This document shows positions 43,078 through 51,636 of a stretch of 64,000 nt of DNA, in pieces; position 1 is the first letter of the stretch; each line of letters opens with the position of its first letter. The stretch is from assembly GCA_963662865.1 (NCBI GenBank), contig OY759969.1:806001-870000 (forward strand). The letters run 5' to 3'. Below the pieces are notes generated by a model. That model searched no databases and was not told the DNA's origin. It saw nothing but the letters and a program-made list of their open reading frames with translations. This DNA comes from JAJDYQ01 sp963662865. Lineage in GTDB: Bacteria > Pseudomonadota > Gammaproteobacteria > JAJDYQ01. Both the position numbers and the translations under genes were made by a program.

Positions 43078-43905
43078 TTGAGTTATAAGTCAATTCTGGT
43101 CTATCTCGACGACGGAAAAAGTAATCCTGATCGGGTGAGTGCGGCCGTACAGATGGCAGAGTCTCATGGAGCACATCTTACCGGTGTGTCATTGCTGACC
43201 CTTAAACCGGAAAGCCTGAATACCACCAGCGATAAGGTGGTCGCTCTGGAATCAAAGCGCATGGCTGAAAGTCTTGTTGCGGACTTCGCGGATAGGGTCA
43301 GGGCAGCAAATGTTTCCTTTGATACAATAATTATCAATGGAAATTCGGATGAAAGTGCATCCAGTATGGCATGCCACGGAAGAAATGCTGATCTTATTAT
43401 TCTTGCTCAGCCAAATCCGGATAGCCGGAACTTTACCCGTATGCTGGACCTCTCCGAAGAAGTCATATTGTATAGCGGTCGCCCCATCCTTTTCGTGCCG
43501 TATATTGGTGCTAACCGGATTCCGTTTAAAAAGGCCCTTATTTCCTGGGATGGAACGCCAGCCGCAACGCGGGCAACATATGACGCGATTCCCATATTAA
43601 AAATGACAGATGAGGTCACCGTGTTGGTTGTTCAGAGCAGGAAACAGCTTGAAAGTAAAAGTGATGTACAGGCTGAGGCGCTGTCACAAAGTCTGAAGAG
43701 GCATGGAATTTACGCCCATGTAAGGAGAGTATTACCGGGCTCCTCAAACGTGGCTAATGTTATTTTGAACGAAGTATCGCATCATGATATTGATGTTCTG
43801 GTCATGGGCGGATACGGCACGCCAAAACTGAAGCAGAAAATATTCGGGGGAGTCACGCGCTCTTTATTATCGGCTATGCTGATCCCTGTTCTCATGGCGC
43901 ATTAG
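43078..43905 (+). CDS. Tandem universal stress protein (UspA family)
   Basis: The 275-residue protein is two UspA domains in tandem: SYKSILVYLDDG with AESHGAHLTGVSLL, then FKKALISWDGTPAATRATYD with DVLVMGGYGTPKLKQKIFGGVTRSLL. The second carries the G-x2-G-x9-G-S/T-type ATP motif in altered form. Start is TTG at 43078. It lies 40 bases after livF, possibly as a sixth gene of the operon. Confidence 0.85.
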   Translation: MSYKSILVYLDDGKSNPDRVSAAVQMAESHGAHLTGVSLLTLKPESLNTTSDKVVALESKRMAESLVADFADRVRAANVSFDTIIINGNSDESASSMACHGRNADLIILAQPNPDSRNFTRMLDLSEEVILYSGRPILFVPYIGANRIPFKKALISWDGTPAATRATYDAIPILKMTDEVTVLVVQSRKQLESKSDVQAEALSQSLKRHGIYAHVRRVLPGSSNVANVILNEVSHHDIDVLVMGGYGTPKLKQKIFGGVTRSLLSAMLIPVLMAH

Positions 43906-43912
43906 GAGGATT

Positions 43913-45337
43913 CTAGTCTGACCAGGGCTTCTTTAACGATTGAAAGGCTTGTAATGCCTTATTGCGTGAAGCCTTTAAGTCCACAATTGGTCTCGGATAA
44001 GTATCTCCGAGCCTGACTCCGAATTTTCTCAAGGCAAGGTCAGGCGCTTCCCATGGTGCAAACAGGAATTTGTCGGGCAGCGCCGACAGCTCGGGCACAA
44101 AATGACGTACATAATTTCCATCAGGGTCAATCTTTTTTCCCTGCATAACAGGATTAAAGATACGAAAAAACGGTGCAGCATCCGCGCCACAGCCCGCCAC
44201 CCATTGCCAACTGGCGCTATTGTTTGCCAGATCAGCATCCAGCAGAGTGTCCCAGAACCATCGTTCTCCGTGATGCCAGTGCAGGAGCAGGTTTTTAACC
44301 ATAAATGAACCAACAATCATACGTATACGATTGTGCATGTAGCCGGTTTGCCAGAGTTCCCGCATACCGGCATCGACCAGAGGAATGCCAGTCAGCCCGA
44401 TTTGCCAGGCCATCAATGTAGATTTATTGGCCTTCCATGGGAACCGATCAAACCTTGATTGCAGGTTGCGCCTCGGCAGGTCAGGGTTATGGTAGAGAAG
44501 ATTATACGAAAATTCCCGCCAACCTAGTTCACTGCAAAAGTGATCTGTATGTTCATTATCCGTGATAGCACGCACGGTATGCCATAATATATTGGGTGAT
44601 ATTTCACCAAAATGAAGGTGAGGCGAAATTCTTGACACGTAAGGTCTGTCTGGCAGATTGCGCCCGTTCTTGTAGTGATCCAATCCTGCTTTGATGAACT
44701 GCTGAAAACGTGATTGAGCGCCTTGCTCACCGACTTTCCAGTGTGGCTCCAGCTTTTTATCCCAACGAATTTCAGGTAACAGATTCAAATGTTTCAAGGT
44801 GAGGGCGTTTTTATCATGATGCCAGTTGGTATGTGTTGGTGTCGCCAGTGGTCGGCGTGGTTCATCAGACGCCAGGCATCCTTTCCGATAGAATGGTGTG
44901 AATACTTTATATGGACTGCCATCGCCTTTTGTGATGCTCCATGGTTCCCAAAGTAGAGAACCGTTATAGCTTTTGACTGCTATATTTCTTGCGGATAATT
45001 GTTCTTTGATACGTTTATCACGCTTTATGCGCCAAGGCTCATAGCAACGATTCCAGTAAACAGTTTTTACCGGGTAATATTCTACAAGAGATAAGAGAAT
45101 AGTAAGTGGGTTGCCCGCATATAACGATAACTGATTGTCAAGCGATGCATTCAGAGACTGTAACGAGTGATGCAGCCACCATCGGCTGGCAGCGCCCATT
45201 GCGTATTCGCCCGCATTACCATCATCCAGAATATAGATGAGCATCACGGCATAATGCATTGATGCTTCCGCAAGGGCCGGATTGTCGGACAGGCGTAGAT
45301 CCTGACGAAACCAGTGAATGGCGATGTCTTTACTCAT
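43913..45337 (-). CDS. phrB: Deoxyribodipyrimidine photolyase
   Basis: Light-driven repair of cyclobutane pyrimidine dimers. The 474-residue protein has the N-terminal photolyase alpha/beta domain (IHWFRQDLRLSDNPAL) and the C-terminal FAD domain with GWREFSYNLL, TGIPLVDAGMREL, MHNRIRMIVGSFMVKNL and WDTLLDADLANNSASWQWVAG. The pattern is that of class I CPD photolyases. Convergent with the UspA gene, gap of seven bases. Confidence 0.94.
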   Translation of the reverse strand: MSKDIAIHWFRQDLRLSDNPALAEASMHYAVMLIYILDDGNAGEYAMGAASRWWLHHSLQSLNASLDNQLSLYAGNPLTILLSLVEYYPVKTVYWNRCYEPWRIKRDKRIKEQLSARNIAVKSYNGSLLWEPWSITKGDGSPYKVFTPFYRKGCLASDEPRRPLATPTHTNWHHDKNALTLKHLNLLPEIRWDKKLEPHWKVGEQGAQSRFQQFIKAGLDHYKNGRNLPDRPYVSRISPHLHFGEISPNILWHTVRAITDNEHTDHFCSELGWREFSYNLLYHNPDLPRRNLQSRFDRFPWKANKSTLMAWQIGLTGIPLVDAGMRELWQTGYMHNRIRMIVGSFMVKNLLLHWHHGERWFWDTLLDADLANNSASWQWVAGCGADAAPFFRIFNPVMQGKKIDPDGNYVRHFVPELSALPDKFLFAPWEAPDLALRKFGVRLGDTYPRPIVDLKASRNKALQAFQSLKKPWSD

Positions 45338-45719
45338 AATGGTAGCCCAGCCTCTCTTGCTGAATTACTCAATGGCTTTTCGCATAAAGCAGGTATAATG
45401 CCAGTCTGATTAACAGACTTGCTGAACACTGACAAGAGCCTGTCTCAAAATTATTTAAGCAGGATATTAACGGCAGCAAATTGAACAAAACCTAAGGGGA
45501 AGCTTACGGTTAGTCTCAGGGGTCCGGATTAGTAAGTGGTTATCCATCAAGCAATAACACAGTGCTTGTAGGCCAAAGCGTTGATGTGTCTTTGCCAGCG
45601 TGTCCAAAAAAGCAGACGTAAAGCGTCGTCAGGAGAAGATAACCTGTTTTCCTCTGTCACAGTTCATTACATGGTAATAGGTATTCTCATACTCTATTCG
45701 GAATCCATGGCTCGAAAGG
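45338..45719. other. Gene-poor stretch between phrB and the TetR gene
   Basis: No supported gene in these 382 bases. A hairpin agtctg-attaa-cagact lies near 45403-45419. The short open frame at 45581-45790 has no family pattern and no good ribosome-binding site. Confidence 0.45.
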
Positions 45720-46349
45720 TTAGCCGGATACTGCTCTTAAAAGACTGCCCTGATCTTTACGGGAGAGGCCTTGCCAGATATGTGCAATAAATGCGTCATA
45801 GAGCTCGGGCAATGGCCTGTCAATAAGTCCATCCAGCCGTAAATGGATCATGCGTATTGCGCCGCCAAAAACGCAGGATGTTATGACACATTCGCTACCT
45901 TGACAGATCTCTCCATTTTCTATTCCCCATTTGACAATATCCTGCATAGTACTGAAAGGCGCTACACCGCAGATTGGAGGTGCGCCAGGGATAAATCTTC
46001 GATGTTTCTCGTAGAGCATGAACTCTACAATCTCATGTCGGCTTTCGGTATATTTAAACAGCAGGCTGATGATCCGGTTACAGCGATCAATATTGGTAAG
46101 CTCTTCAGCGATAACATCGGCGAGCATTTCCTCAAATTCATCCAGTAAGTGGTAATAAAGCGCACGAGCAATACCCTCCTTGCTATCGAAATGATTATAG
46201 ATTGAACCAATACTGGCTTTTGCCTTGCGCTGTATATCGTGTACGGATACATTGTGGTAGCCGTGGTGCACGAAAAGGTGGAGCGCAGCAGTTAGAATGC
46301 GGCAATCCATTGGTTTGGGGGATTGTCCTTTGTCTTTAAGGTAAGGCAT
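45720..46349 (-). CDS. TetR-family transcriptional regulator
   Basis: The 209-residue protein has a TetR helix-turn-helix (ILTAALHLFVHHGYHNVSVHDI; KASIGSIYNHFDSKEGIARALY) and a helical ligand domain with CVFGGAIRMIHLRLDGL. The effector is unknown. Near-palindromes gaatgaac-gttcattc and gaatgaac-cttcattt before mtoX and frmA are of the TetR operator type, so this is a candidate regulator of those genes. This is inferred from proximity (about 6.5 kb) only. No such palindrome precedes the TetR gene itself. Confidence 0.88.
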   Translation of the reverse strand: MPYLKDKGQSPKPMDCRILTAALHLFVHHGYHNVSVHDIQRKAKASIGSIYNHFDSKEGIARALYYHLLDEFEEMLADVIAEELTNIDRCNRIISLLFKYTESRHEIVEFMLYEKHRRFIPGAPPICGVAPFSTMQDIVKWGIENGEICQGSECVITSCVFGGAIRMIHLRLDGLIDRPLPELYDAFIAHIWQGLSRKDQGSLLRAVSG

Positions 46350-46727
46350 ATCGACACACTCCTATTGTTTTTAATTTACCGGACCCTTAACTATCGTTTC
46401 AAAATTCATCGCCACTGATGCTATCACTTATCGCCCAGCTTTTGTAGGACTAATTCGTAGGTTTTTGATCTGCTTCGAGTTGTCTCCGGTGTGTTGATTC
46501 GCATAAACAGGTTCCCCGATTTTTTGGTCTCCCAAAGTCTCAAAGCTCTCTCAGCCTGCACACAGAAATCAGATGTCTTGATCGAAATGTTGCCGATGGT
46601 CAAGATTTTGCGAGCCCGGGTCAGCCGTAGCTGGCAGATTTAGTTTATGGGTAGTCGGAGGTAAGCAGGTTGTTATGAGTCCACTACATATTGCACTTTT
46701 TGTTGTGGTTAATTTAGGAATCGGTAT
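46350..46727. other. Gene-free stretch between TetR and the IS remnant
   Basis: I see no supported gene in these 378 bases. An open frame of 44 codons from 46677 overlaps the transposase remnant on the other strand and has no ribosome-binding context worth noting beyond a gga box. Confidence 0.45.
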
Positions 46728-47135
46728 CACTTGGGCTTACCTCGAGGCGCCAGGGCTGGTGGCGACACCTGCATTCTATCGGGCACATCGGCGATCAGTC
46801 GTCCAATGATGGACTCACTTGGGCAAGGCAAGCACTGTGCCTGACACCAGGGCTTGAGCAGGGTCCTTATCCAGGTTGGCAAAGTCACGGCGGACTTGGG
46901 TCACGGCCGCGCGTGGCCAACGGCGTGACCGCTTGTCCCTGGGCGCTTTCGGTTGTGGCACCAAGCTCGATAATACCTGTTCACGATACGCCTTCTTCCA
47001 GGCATATAGGGTGCGACGGCCCTCGCCACTGTGATCCAGGGCCGCTTGTAGTCCGTGTTTGTCTTAGAACTCCAGCACACTCAAACGCTGTGCGGCAATT
47101 TCATTTTTTATGATTGGCTTTCATGGCATAACGAA
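46728..47135 (-). mobile_element. Degenerate integrase-core IS transposase, N-terminal half
   Basis: On the minus strand the frames spell an insertion-sequence transposase of the helix-turn-helix plus integrase-core type: EIAAQRLSVLEF, TAA in place of Tyr, DKHGLQAALDHSG, GRRTLYAWKKAYRE, then RRWPRAAVTQVRRDFANLDK, and after a frameshift CPSESIIGRLIADVPDRMQ. The catalytic DDE part is missing. At least one internal stop and one or two frameshifts are present. The element is dead and unlikely to produce protein. Confidence 0.75.
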
Positions 47136-47217
47136 TGATTGGAATGAATAGGTCATATATACTGCGGCGCAATCACCGCAGTGGAGGTAGAGCAGGGTCT
47201 GCTTAGTTAAAGAAGAG

Positions 47218-48336
47218 ATGCCGAAGATTAATCTGCGCCAGCTCTCCAGCGCGCTGGAGCAAGCGGCCGATGCAGTGACGATTACCGATGACAGGTGCGT
47301 TGTCGAATATGTGAATCCAGCATTTGAATCCCTCACTGGTTATTCAAAAGAGGAGGTCATTGGTAAACAGGCTTATTTCATTCGTTCTGGTGTTCAGGAT
47401 AAAGAATTCCATGGACGAATCTGGAAGCAGATTAGTAGTGGGAAGGTATTCCGAGGGGTATTGATTAGCTGCAGAAAAGACGGGACGATCTACCATGAAG
47501 AAAAAACTATTACGCCACTATGTAACACTAAGGGTGAGATATCCCACTACATTTCCACGGGGCATGATCTTACTCAAAGGCTCAAAGCTGAAGAATCCAT
47601 TCGCCAGCATCAGGCGGAGTTGGCGCATGTTGCCCGGCTTAGTACACTTGGCGAGATGGTGTCAGAGATCGCCCATGACCTCAATCAACCCTTATGCGCT
47701 ATTATAGCGTATGCGCAAACTTGTCTGCGTGTTCTCAACTCAAATGATCTGGACTCGCAGAAATTGGCTTATGGGCTCAGCCAGGTAGTTCAGCAGGCAG
47801 AGTTGGCAAGCGGCATATCCCAAAACCTGAGAAACTTTTCGCGCAAAGGGAAAATGCGGTTCAGGCAGCTTGATTTGCTGGAGGTTATCCATGAAGTGAA
47901 AGGTCTGCTTTCCTCAGAACTTGCGCAAAGGCATATTTCAATGGACATTCAAAGCATCGGCTCTCGCCCGTTCGCATTTGCGGATAAGGTGCAGATAGAG
48001 CAGGTTTTGTTGAATCTGGTTCGCAATAGCATAGACGCAGTTAACGGCTTGCCAGCAGGACGTAAGCGATTAAAACTCAAGGTAGACAGTAATCTTCCGG
48101 ATCAGGTAAAAGTGTCCCTCATCGACTTTGGTCGAGGAGTACCCAAAGATATTGTCGGGCATGTATTTGAACCATTTTTTACCACCAAGAAAGAGGGGCT
48201 GGGGGTAGGGCTTGGCATAAGCCAGACTATTATCGAAGCCCATGGTGGTAAGCTGTATTTAGAATCAAACCATAATTCTGGGACCAGATTTAGCTTCGAC
48301 CTACCTACCAGTGAGGCAAAGAGAAGTGGCCCATAA
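47218..48336 (+). CDS. PAS-domain sensor histidine kinase
   Basis: The 372-residue soluble kinase has one PAS domain (residues about 5-120; VEYVNPAFESLTGYSKEEVIGK), a short coiled linker, a phospho-acceptor H-box (SEIAHDLNQPL, H about 153), N box (LVRNSIDAV), and G boxes (VGLGISQTIIEAHGG). No membrane segment, so it senses an internal signal, for example redox, oxygen or a small ligand. The cognate regulator starts 34 bases downstream. The layout recalls FixL/FixJ- and StyS-type pairs that control oxygenase genes, fitting the monooxygenase genes 0.9 kb further on. Confidence 0.92.
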   Translation: MPKINLRQLSSALEQAADAVTITDDRCVVEYVNPAFESLTGYSKEEVIGKQAYFIRSGVQDKEFHGRIWKQISSGKVFRGVLISCRKDGTIYHEEKTITPLCNTKGEISHYISTGHDLTQRLKAEESIRQHQAELAHVARLSTLGEMVSEIAHDLNQPLCAIIAYAQTCLRVLNSNDLDSQKLAYGLSQVVQQAELASGISQNLRNFSRKGKMRFRQLDLLEVIHEVKGLLSSELAQRHISMDIQSIGSRPFAFADKVQIEQVLLNLVRNSIDAVNGLPAGRKRLKLKVDSNLPDQVKVSLIDFGRGVPKDIVGHVFEPFFTTKKEGLGVGLGISQTIIEAHGGKLYLESNHNSGTRFSFDLPTSEAKRSGP

Positions 48337-48370
48337 GTCGCAGATGAGGGACGGGTCTGGTATTAATAAG

Positions 48371-48967
48371 ATGCCTACGGTGTTCGTCGTAGATGATAAC
48401 AGCGCAGTGTGCGACGCAATACGCGGGATGGTGGAGGAGATTGGGCTGCGGGTAAAAACCTATGGTACCGCGAACCAGTTTTTGGATGACCTGGACCCCT
48501 ATGACTGTGGTTGCTTGGTACTTGATGTCAGGATGCCAGGGATGAGTGGCCTTGATTTACAGAAGTATATGATCGAAAGAGGGGTTACCTTGCCGATAAT
48601 CGTAATTACCGGATATGGTGATGTGCCAATGGCGGTTAGGTCGATGAAATTAGGGGCTTTTGAGTTTTTACAAAAGCCCTTTAATGACCAGGATTTGATC
48701 GATTATATTTGTGTCGCGATTGATCGCCATAAAAAGGTACTTATTGATCTGGTTCTTTCCGCCAAAGCAAGAAAGCGATTTTCCACCTTGACCCGCCGCG
48801 AGCGCGAGGTGCTGGGGCTGTTAGTCAAGGGTATGTCGAGTAAGCAGGTTGCCGATGGCCTGAATATCAGTGTGCGCACAGTGGAGGGGCATCGTACCAG
48901 TATCATGCGCAAGACGCGGGTGCATTCGGTAGCCCAACTGATTGAATCTTACTATCGGGCAGAGTAG
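48371..48967 (+). CDS. FixJ/StyR-type response regulator
   Basis: The 198-residue protein (ATG at 48371, MPTVFVVDDN) has a receiver domain with D52 (VLDVRMPG) and lysine in LQKPFND, and a C-terminal LuxR helix-turn-helix (LTRREREVLGLLVKGMSSKQVADGLNISVRTVEGHR in pieces). A start at 48311 would overlap the kinase gene and add residues without homology. It is the partner of the kinase just upstream. Confidence 0.92.
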   Translation: MPTVFVVDDNSAVCDAIRGMVEEIGLRVKTYGTANQFLDDLDPYDCGCLVLDVRMPGMSGLDLQKYMIERGVTLPIIVITGYGDVPMAVRSMKLGAFEFLQKPFNDQDLIDYICVAIDRHKKVLIDLVLSAKARKRFSTLTRREREVLGLLVKGMSSKQVADGLNISVRTVEGHRTSIMRKTRVHSVAQLIESYYRAE

Positions 48968-49188
48968 CAGCTTCCTAAGAAAGTCTCCAAGCTCTTAAAT
49001 CTAAGAATCGTGTAGTTTTAATCCATATTTACGTATTTATATGTATAAATATAGAAATATCACGTTAAATTTCATGTTAAATACAGTAATTTTTCGTATT
49101 TACCGAGATGCTTGTTCTTACTGAACATTATGAAGATAAGATAATAAAGGCAAGTATATTTATTAGGTAGCACATTACGAGGGTAGTT
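48968..49188 (+). promoter_or_regulatory. AT-rich regulatory region before the Nif11-monooxygenase genes
   Basis: No gene. Two direct repeats gttaaat at 49064 and 49076 are one helical turn apart (12 bases). An inverted repeat tgttc-ttact-gaaca lies at 49113-49127. These are candidate binding sites for the FixJ-type regulator or another factor; the assignment is positional. Confidence 0.4.
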
Positions 49189-49476
49189 ATGCTAGATTCA
49201 TTAAGTAAGGATCTGGAGCGATCCAGGGCGTTTGAAGATGTAATGCGTGAGTTCGCTGCGCGGGTAAGTGCTGACTCAAAGTTACAAGATAGACTTACTG
49301 AGGCCGTTGAGGGCGGTGTTCCACGCGATGAGTTTTGCAAGTTGTACGTGGACATGGCCAAGGAGCAGGGTTTTGATTTCACGGTGGAGCAGATGGAAGT
49401 AGCCATGCAGGAACAAAAGCAAGGGAAGGATAAGGTCTTGCCTACCTCGGTGCAAAAACTGATTACAGTACTCTAA
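49189..49476 (+). CDS. Nif11-domain small protein
   Basis: The 95-residue protein has the Nif11 pattern: a helical N-terminus (FEDVMREFAARVSADSKLQDRLTEA), a second helix (PRDEFCKLYVDMAKEQ) and the hallmark GFDFTVEQMEVAM. Nif11 domains serve as leader regions of ribosomal peptides and also occur as stand-alone proteins near nitrogenase and oxygenase genes. There is no GG-type cleavage site or core peptide, and no lanthionine or YcaO enzyme nearby. It is probably co-transcribed with the next genes. Confidence 0.75.
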   Translation: MLDSLSKDLERSRAFEDVMREFAARVSADSKLQDRLTEAVEGGVPRDEFCKLYVDMAKEQGFDFTVEQMEVAMQEQKQGKDKVLPTSVQKLITVL

Positions 49477-49486
49477 CAAGACGAGT

Positions 49487-49786
49487 ATGGTAAATGAAAT
49501 AAAGACTAGGATGGGGCGTACAGTAGGTGTATGGGACGGAGAAAGTGTGAGGGATTTGCAGGCTGAACTGGATATAATCCGCCAGAAGTTGTCGCAGGAT
49601 ACGTCAGAAGATCGGCTGTTTCCAGCAGGTATCCCTCATAGGGATCAATTGCCTGAGGACCTGAAAAACTTTCCTGCTTATCCGATATGGGCTTGTGACC
49701 AATCGGGAAACTGTCTATGTGGAGCAATGGCAAATCGGACAGTCAGTGTAGAAGATGTGCGGCAGTACTCAATTGATATGAACTAA
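49487..49786 (+). CDS. Small cysteine-containing protein upstream of the monooxygenase
   Basis: I do not recognise this 99-residue protein. Its C-terminal third holds YPIWACDQSGNCLCGAMANR, with three cysteines (C-x6-C-x-C) in an aromatic and glycine context. The N-terminal half is helical and charged. It starts 10 bases after the Nif11 gene, ahead of the monooxygenase. Gene position suggests an accessory role, for example metal or cluster delivery or regulation, but that is a guess. Confidence 0.6.
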   Translation: MVNEIKTRMGRTVGVWDGESVRDLQAELDIIRQKLSQDTSEDRLFPAGIPHRDQLPEDLKNFPAYPIWACDQSGNCLCGAMANRTVSVEDVRQYSIDMN

Positions 49787-49851
49787 GACTAAGGATATGA
49801 GCTAAGTCAATAAAGAACTAACTGTTATTTTTAATCAAAAGGAGGGTAACG

Positions 49852-51123
49852 ATGAAAAAGCTAATATTTGGCCATTTGGTGTATCTGTACACCCCGCTGG
49901 GCATTCTTGCCTGTACGCTGGGTATCTTGGCTGGCGGTAATTGGGTTTGGCTGGGCCTTGGTATTTTCGGGTTCAATATCGTGGTTGATGCCTTGCTTGC
50001 AGGGGTTCATCCGCGGGGGGCCGGGGTTGATAAGGGTGGCAAGCCACTGGGTATTCCCGCCATCCTGAACATGATGATGTATTTGCAATATCCGCTATTT
50101 GTATGCCTGCAGTTGGTACTGGCGTGGCGGGTGTTCGAGTATGTGTTGGGTGTGCCCGCAGGTAGCGGTGAATTTATGGGTATCCCGATTACCCACGGTA
50201 TAACTGGCTGGGAGCTGGTGGGTGCGACCATAGGTGCCGGTATGCACCAGGGGCTCGGTATTATATTCGGTCATGAGTTATCACACACCAAGGGATTCGG
50301 ATTCCTGGTATCGCGTGCTATGATGGCACTGAGCGGATGTGCCCATTTTTGCTTCGCTCACGTGTATAACCACCACCTTGAACTGGGGCGTGCATGGCGA
50401 GGGCCTCAGAACAACAAGATGAGTGATGATTGCGATCCGGCGACAGCCCCGCGGGGCCGCAATATCTACACGCACCTGCTGGTGTCCCATATCGGGCAAT
50501 CCTACTTCGGTATTAAAACTGAGGCACGGCGCCTCAAGCGGCAAGGCAAGTCATTCTTTTCACTTAGCAACCGCTGGATACGCGGATACCTGATGAGCGT
50601 ACCGACTGTTGCGTTGTTTGCCTACGCAGGTTGGCGGGGAGCCGGCTTCGAAGGTATGTGGATTGGATTGGCAGTCATGCTCGTAGTATGGATCATCTCA
50701 AACTTCGAGCTGGAAGCGCTGAATTATATGGAGCACTACGGGTTGATCCGTGTTAAGGGCGAACCGGTTGAATATCGTCACTCTTGGGACAACGATAATG
50801 TTTTTACCAGTTGGGCATTTATCGAAATAGGGCGTCAGGCTGACCACCATGACCGTGGCGAAACCCATTTTTGGGAGCTCACAAATGTGGGTGCTGCTCC
50901 AGATGGGGCACCGAATGCTTGTATTGGGTATTACCATGAGTTTGCTCTGGCGCTTATTCCGCCTCTTTGGCATGCCATGATGAAAAAGAAGCTGGCGGTG
51001 TGGGATCGGGATTTTGCGAGTCCGGAGGAACGGGAAATCGCAAAAGAGATCAACAAAAAGGTCGGCTATGAGGTGGCACCAGAGCGTATTGATGGAGTGA
51101 ACCTTGAAGTTCGTTACACGTAA
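49852..51123 (+). CDS. AlkB/XylM-like membrane-bound diiron monooxygenase
   Basis: The 423-residue protein is a member of the alkane 1-monooxygenase/fatty acid desaturase superfamily: about six hydrophobic helices and the histidine clusters HELSH (141-145), HxxxHH (170-175), the NYMEHYG signature (291-297) and a late DHH with more histidines (331-339). These clusters bind two irons that activate oxygen for C-H hydroxylation. The late cluster (GRQADHHDRGETHFWEL) differs from the usual LQRHSxHH of AlkB, and the region from residue 345 has a distinct cap. The reductase gene 0.5 kb downstream fits the XylM-XylA arrangement rather than AlkB-rubredoxin. The substrate is unknown; mtoX next door suggests a methylated sulfur compound. 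Strong ribosome-binding site (aggagg). Confidence 0.85.
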   Translation: MKKLIFGHLVYLYTPLGILACTLGILAGGNWVWLGLGIFGFNIVVDALLAGVHPRGAGVDKGGKPLGIPAILNMMMYLQYPLFVCLQLVLAWRVFEYVLGVPAGSGEFMGIPITHGITGWELVGATIGAGMHQGLGIIFGHELSHTKGFGFLVSRAMMALSGCAHFCFAHVYNHHLELGRAWRGPQNNKMSDDCDPATAPRGRNIYTHLLVSHIGQSYFGIKTEARRLKRQGKSFFSLSNRWIRGYLMSVPTVALFAYAGWRGAGFEGMWIGLAVMLVVWIISNFELEALNYMEHYGLIRVKGEPVEYRHSWDNDNVFTSWAFIEIGRQADHHDRGETHFWELTNVGAAPDGAPNACIGYYHEFALALIPPLWHAMMKKKLAVWDRDFASPEEREIAKEINKKVGYEVAPERIDGVNLEVRYT

Positions 51124-51140
51124 ACCAAGAGGAGGAGGAT

Positions 51141-51503
51141 ATGGGAGAGGAAACTTTATATGCCCGGCTGGGTGGCAGACCGGCCATTGAGGCAATCGCT
51201 TCGGATATTTTTGACAATCATACGAAGAATCCGATTGTACAGAAGAGATACGTAAACAGTGATCCTGCTGAGGTAAAGCGGCTGGTAGCGGAGATGTGTT
51301 GTGCGGGGTTCGGTGGACCGGAGGAGTATACGGGTAGGGATATGGTTACCACTCACACCGGAATGAATATCAACGAAGCCGAATTTGTTGCAGTGATTGA
51401 CGATGTACTGGATGCGCTCGACAAAAATAATGTCGGTCAGAAAGAAAAGGATGAGATTCTTTGCATCCTTTATTCGTTAAAGCCGGAAATCGTGCGCCTG
51501 TGA
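51141..51503 (+). CDS. Truncated haemoglobin (group I)
   Basis: The 120-residue protein reads TLYARLGGRPAIEAI at the start and GGPEEYTGRDMVTTHTGMNINEAEF in the middle, typical of group I (trHbN) globins with the proximal-helix H in the THTG region. It may bind O2 or NO. Strong ribosome-binding site (ggaggagga). Its position between monooxygenase and reductase suggests oxygen supply or protection from NO for the diiron enzyme; this is inference. Confidence 0.88.
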   Translation: MGEETLYARLGGRPAIEAIASDIFDNHTKNPIVQKRYVNSDPAEVKRLVAEMCCAGFGGPEEYTGRDMVTTHTGMNINEAEFVAVIDDVLDALDKNNVGQKEKDEILCILYSLKPEIVRL

Positions 51504-51636
51504 TATGAGATCTTATGTAACCCACCGTAGCAGCAGTATCGCCGATTATTTGATGGGCAAAGATTGAGATGCTGCGGTGGGTACGGGGCCGTAAGTAATT
51601 CAATATCTACTATGATGGTGCAACTGAGGTTAACTC

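Noticed and set aside
46677..46811. 44-codon open frame on the plus strand (starts MSPLHIALF)
   Set aside because: It overlaps the transposase remnant on the other strand, which explains the base composition, and has no homology I recognise.
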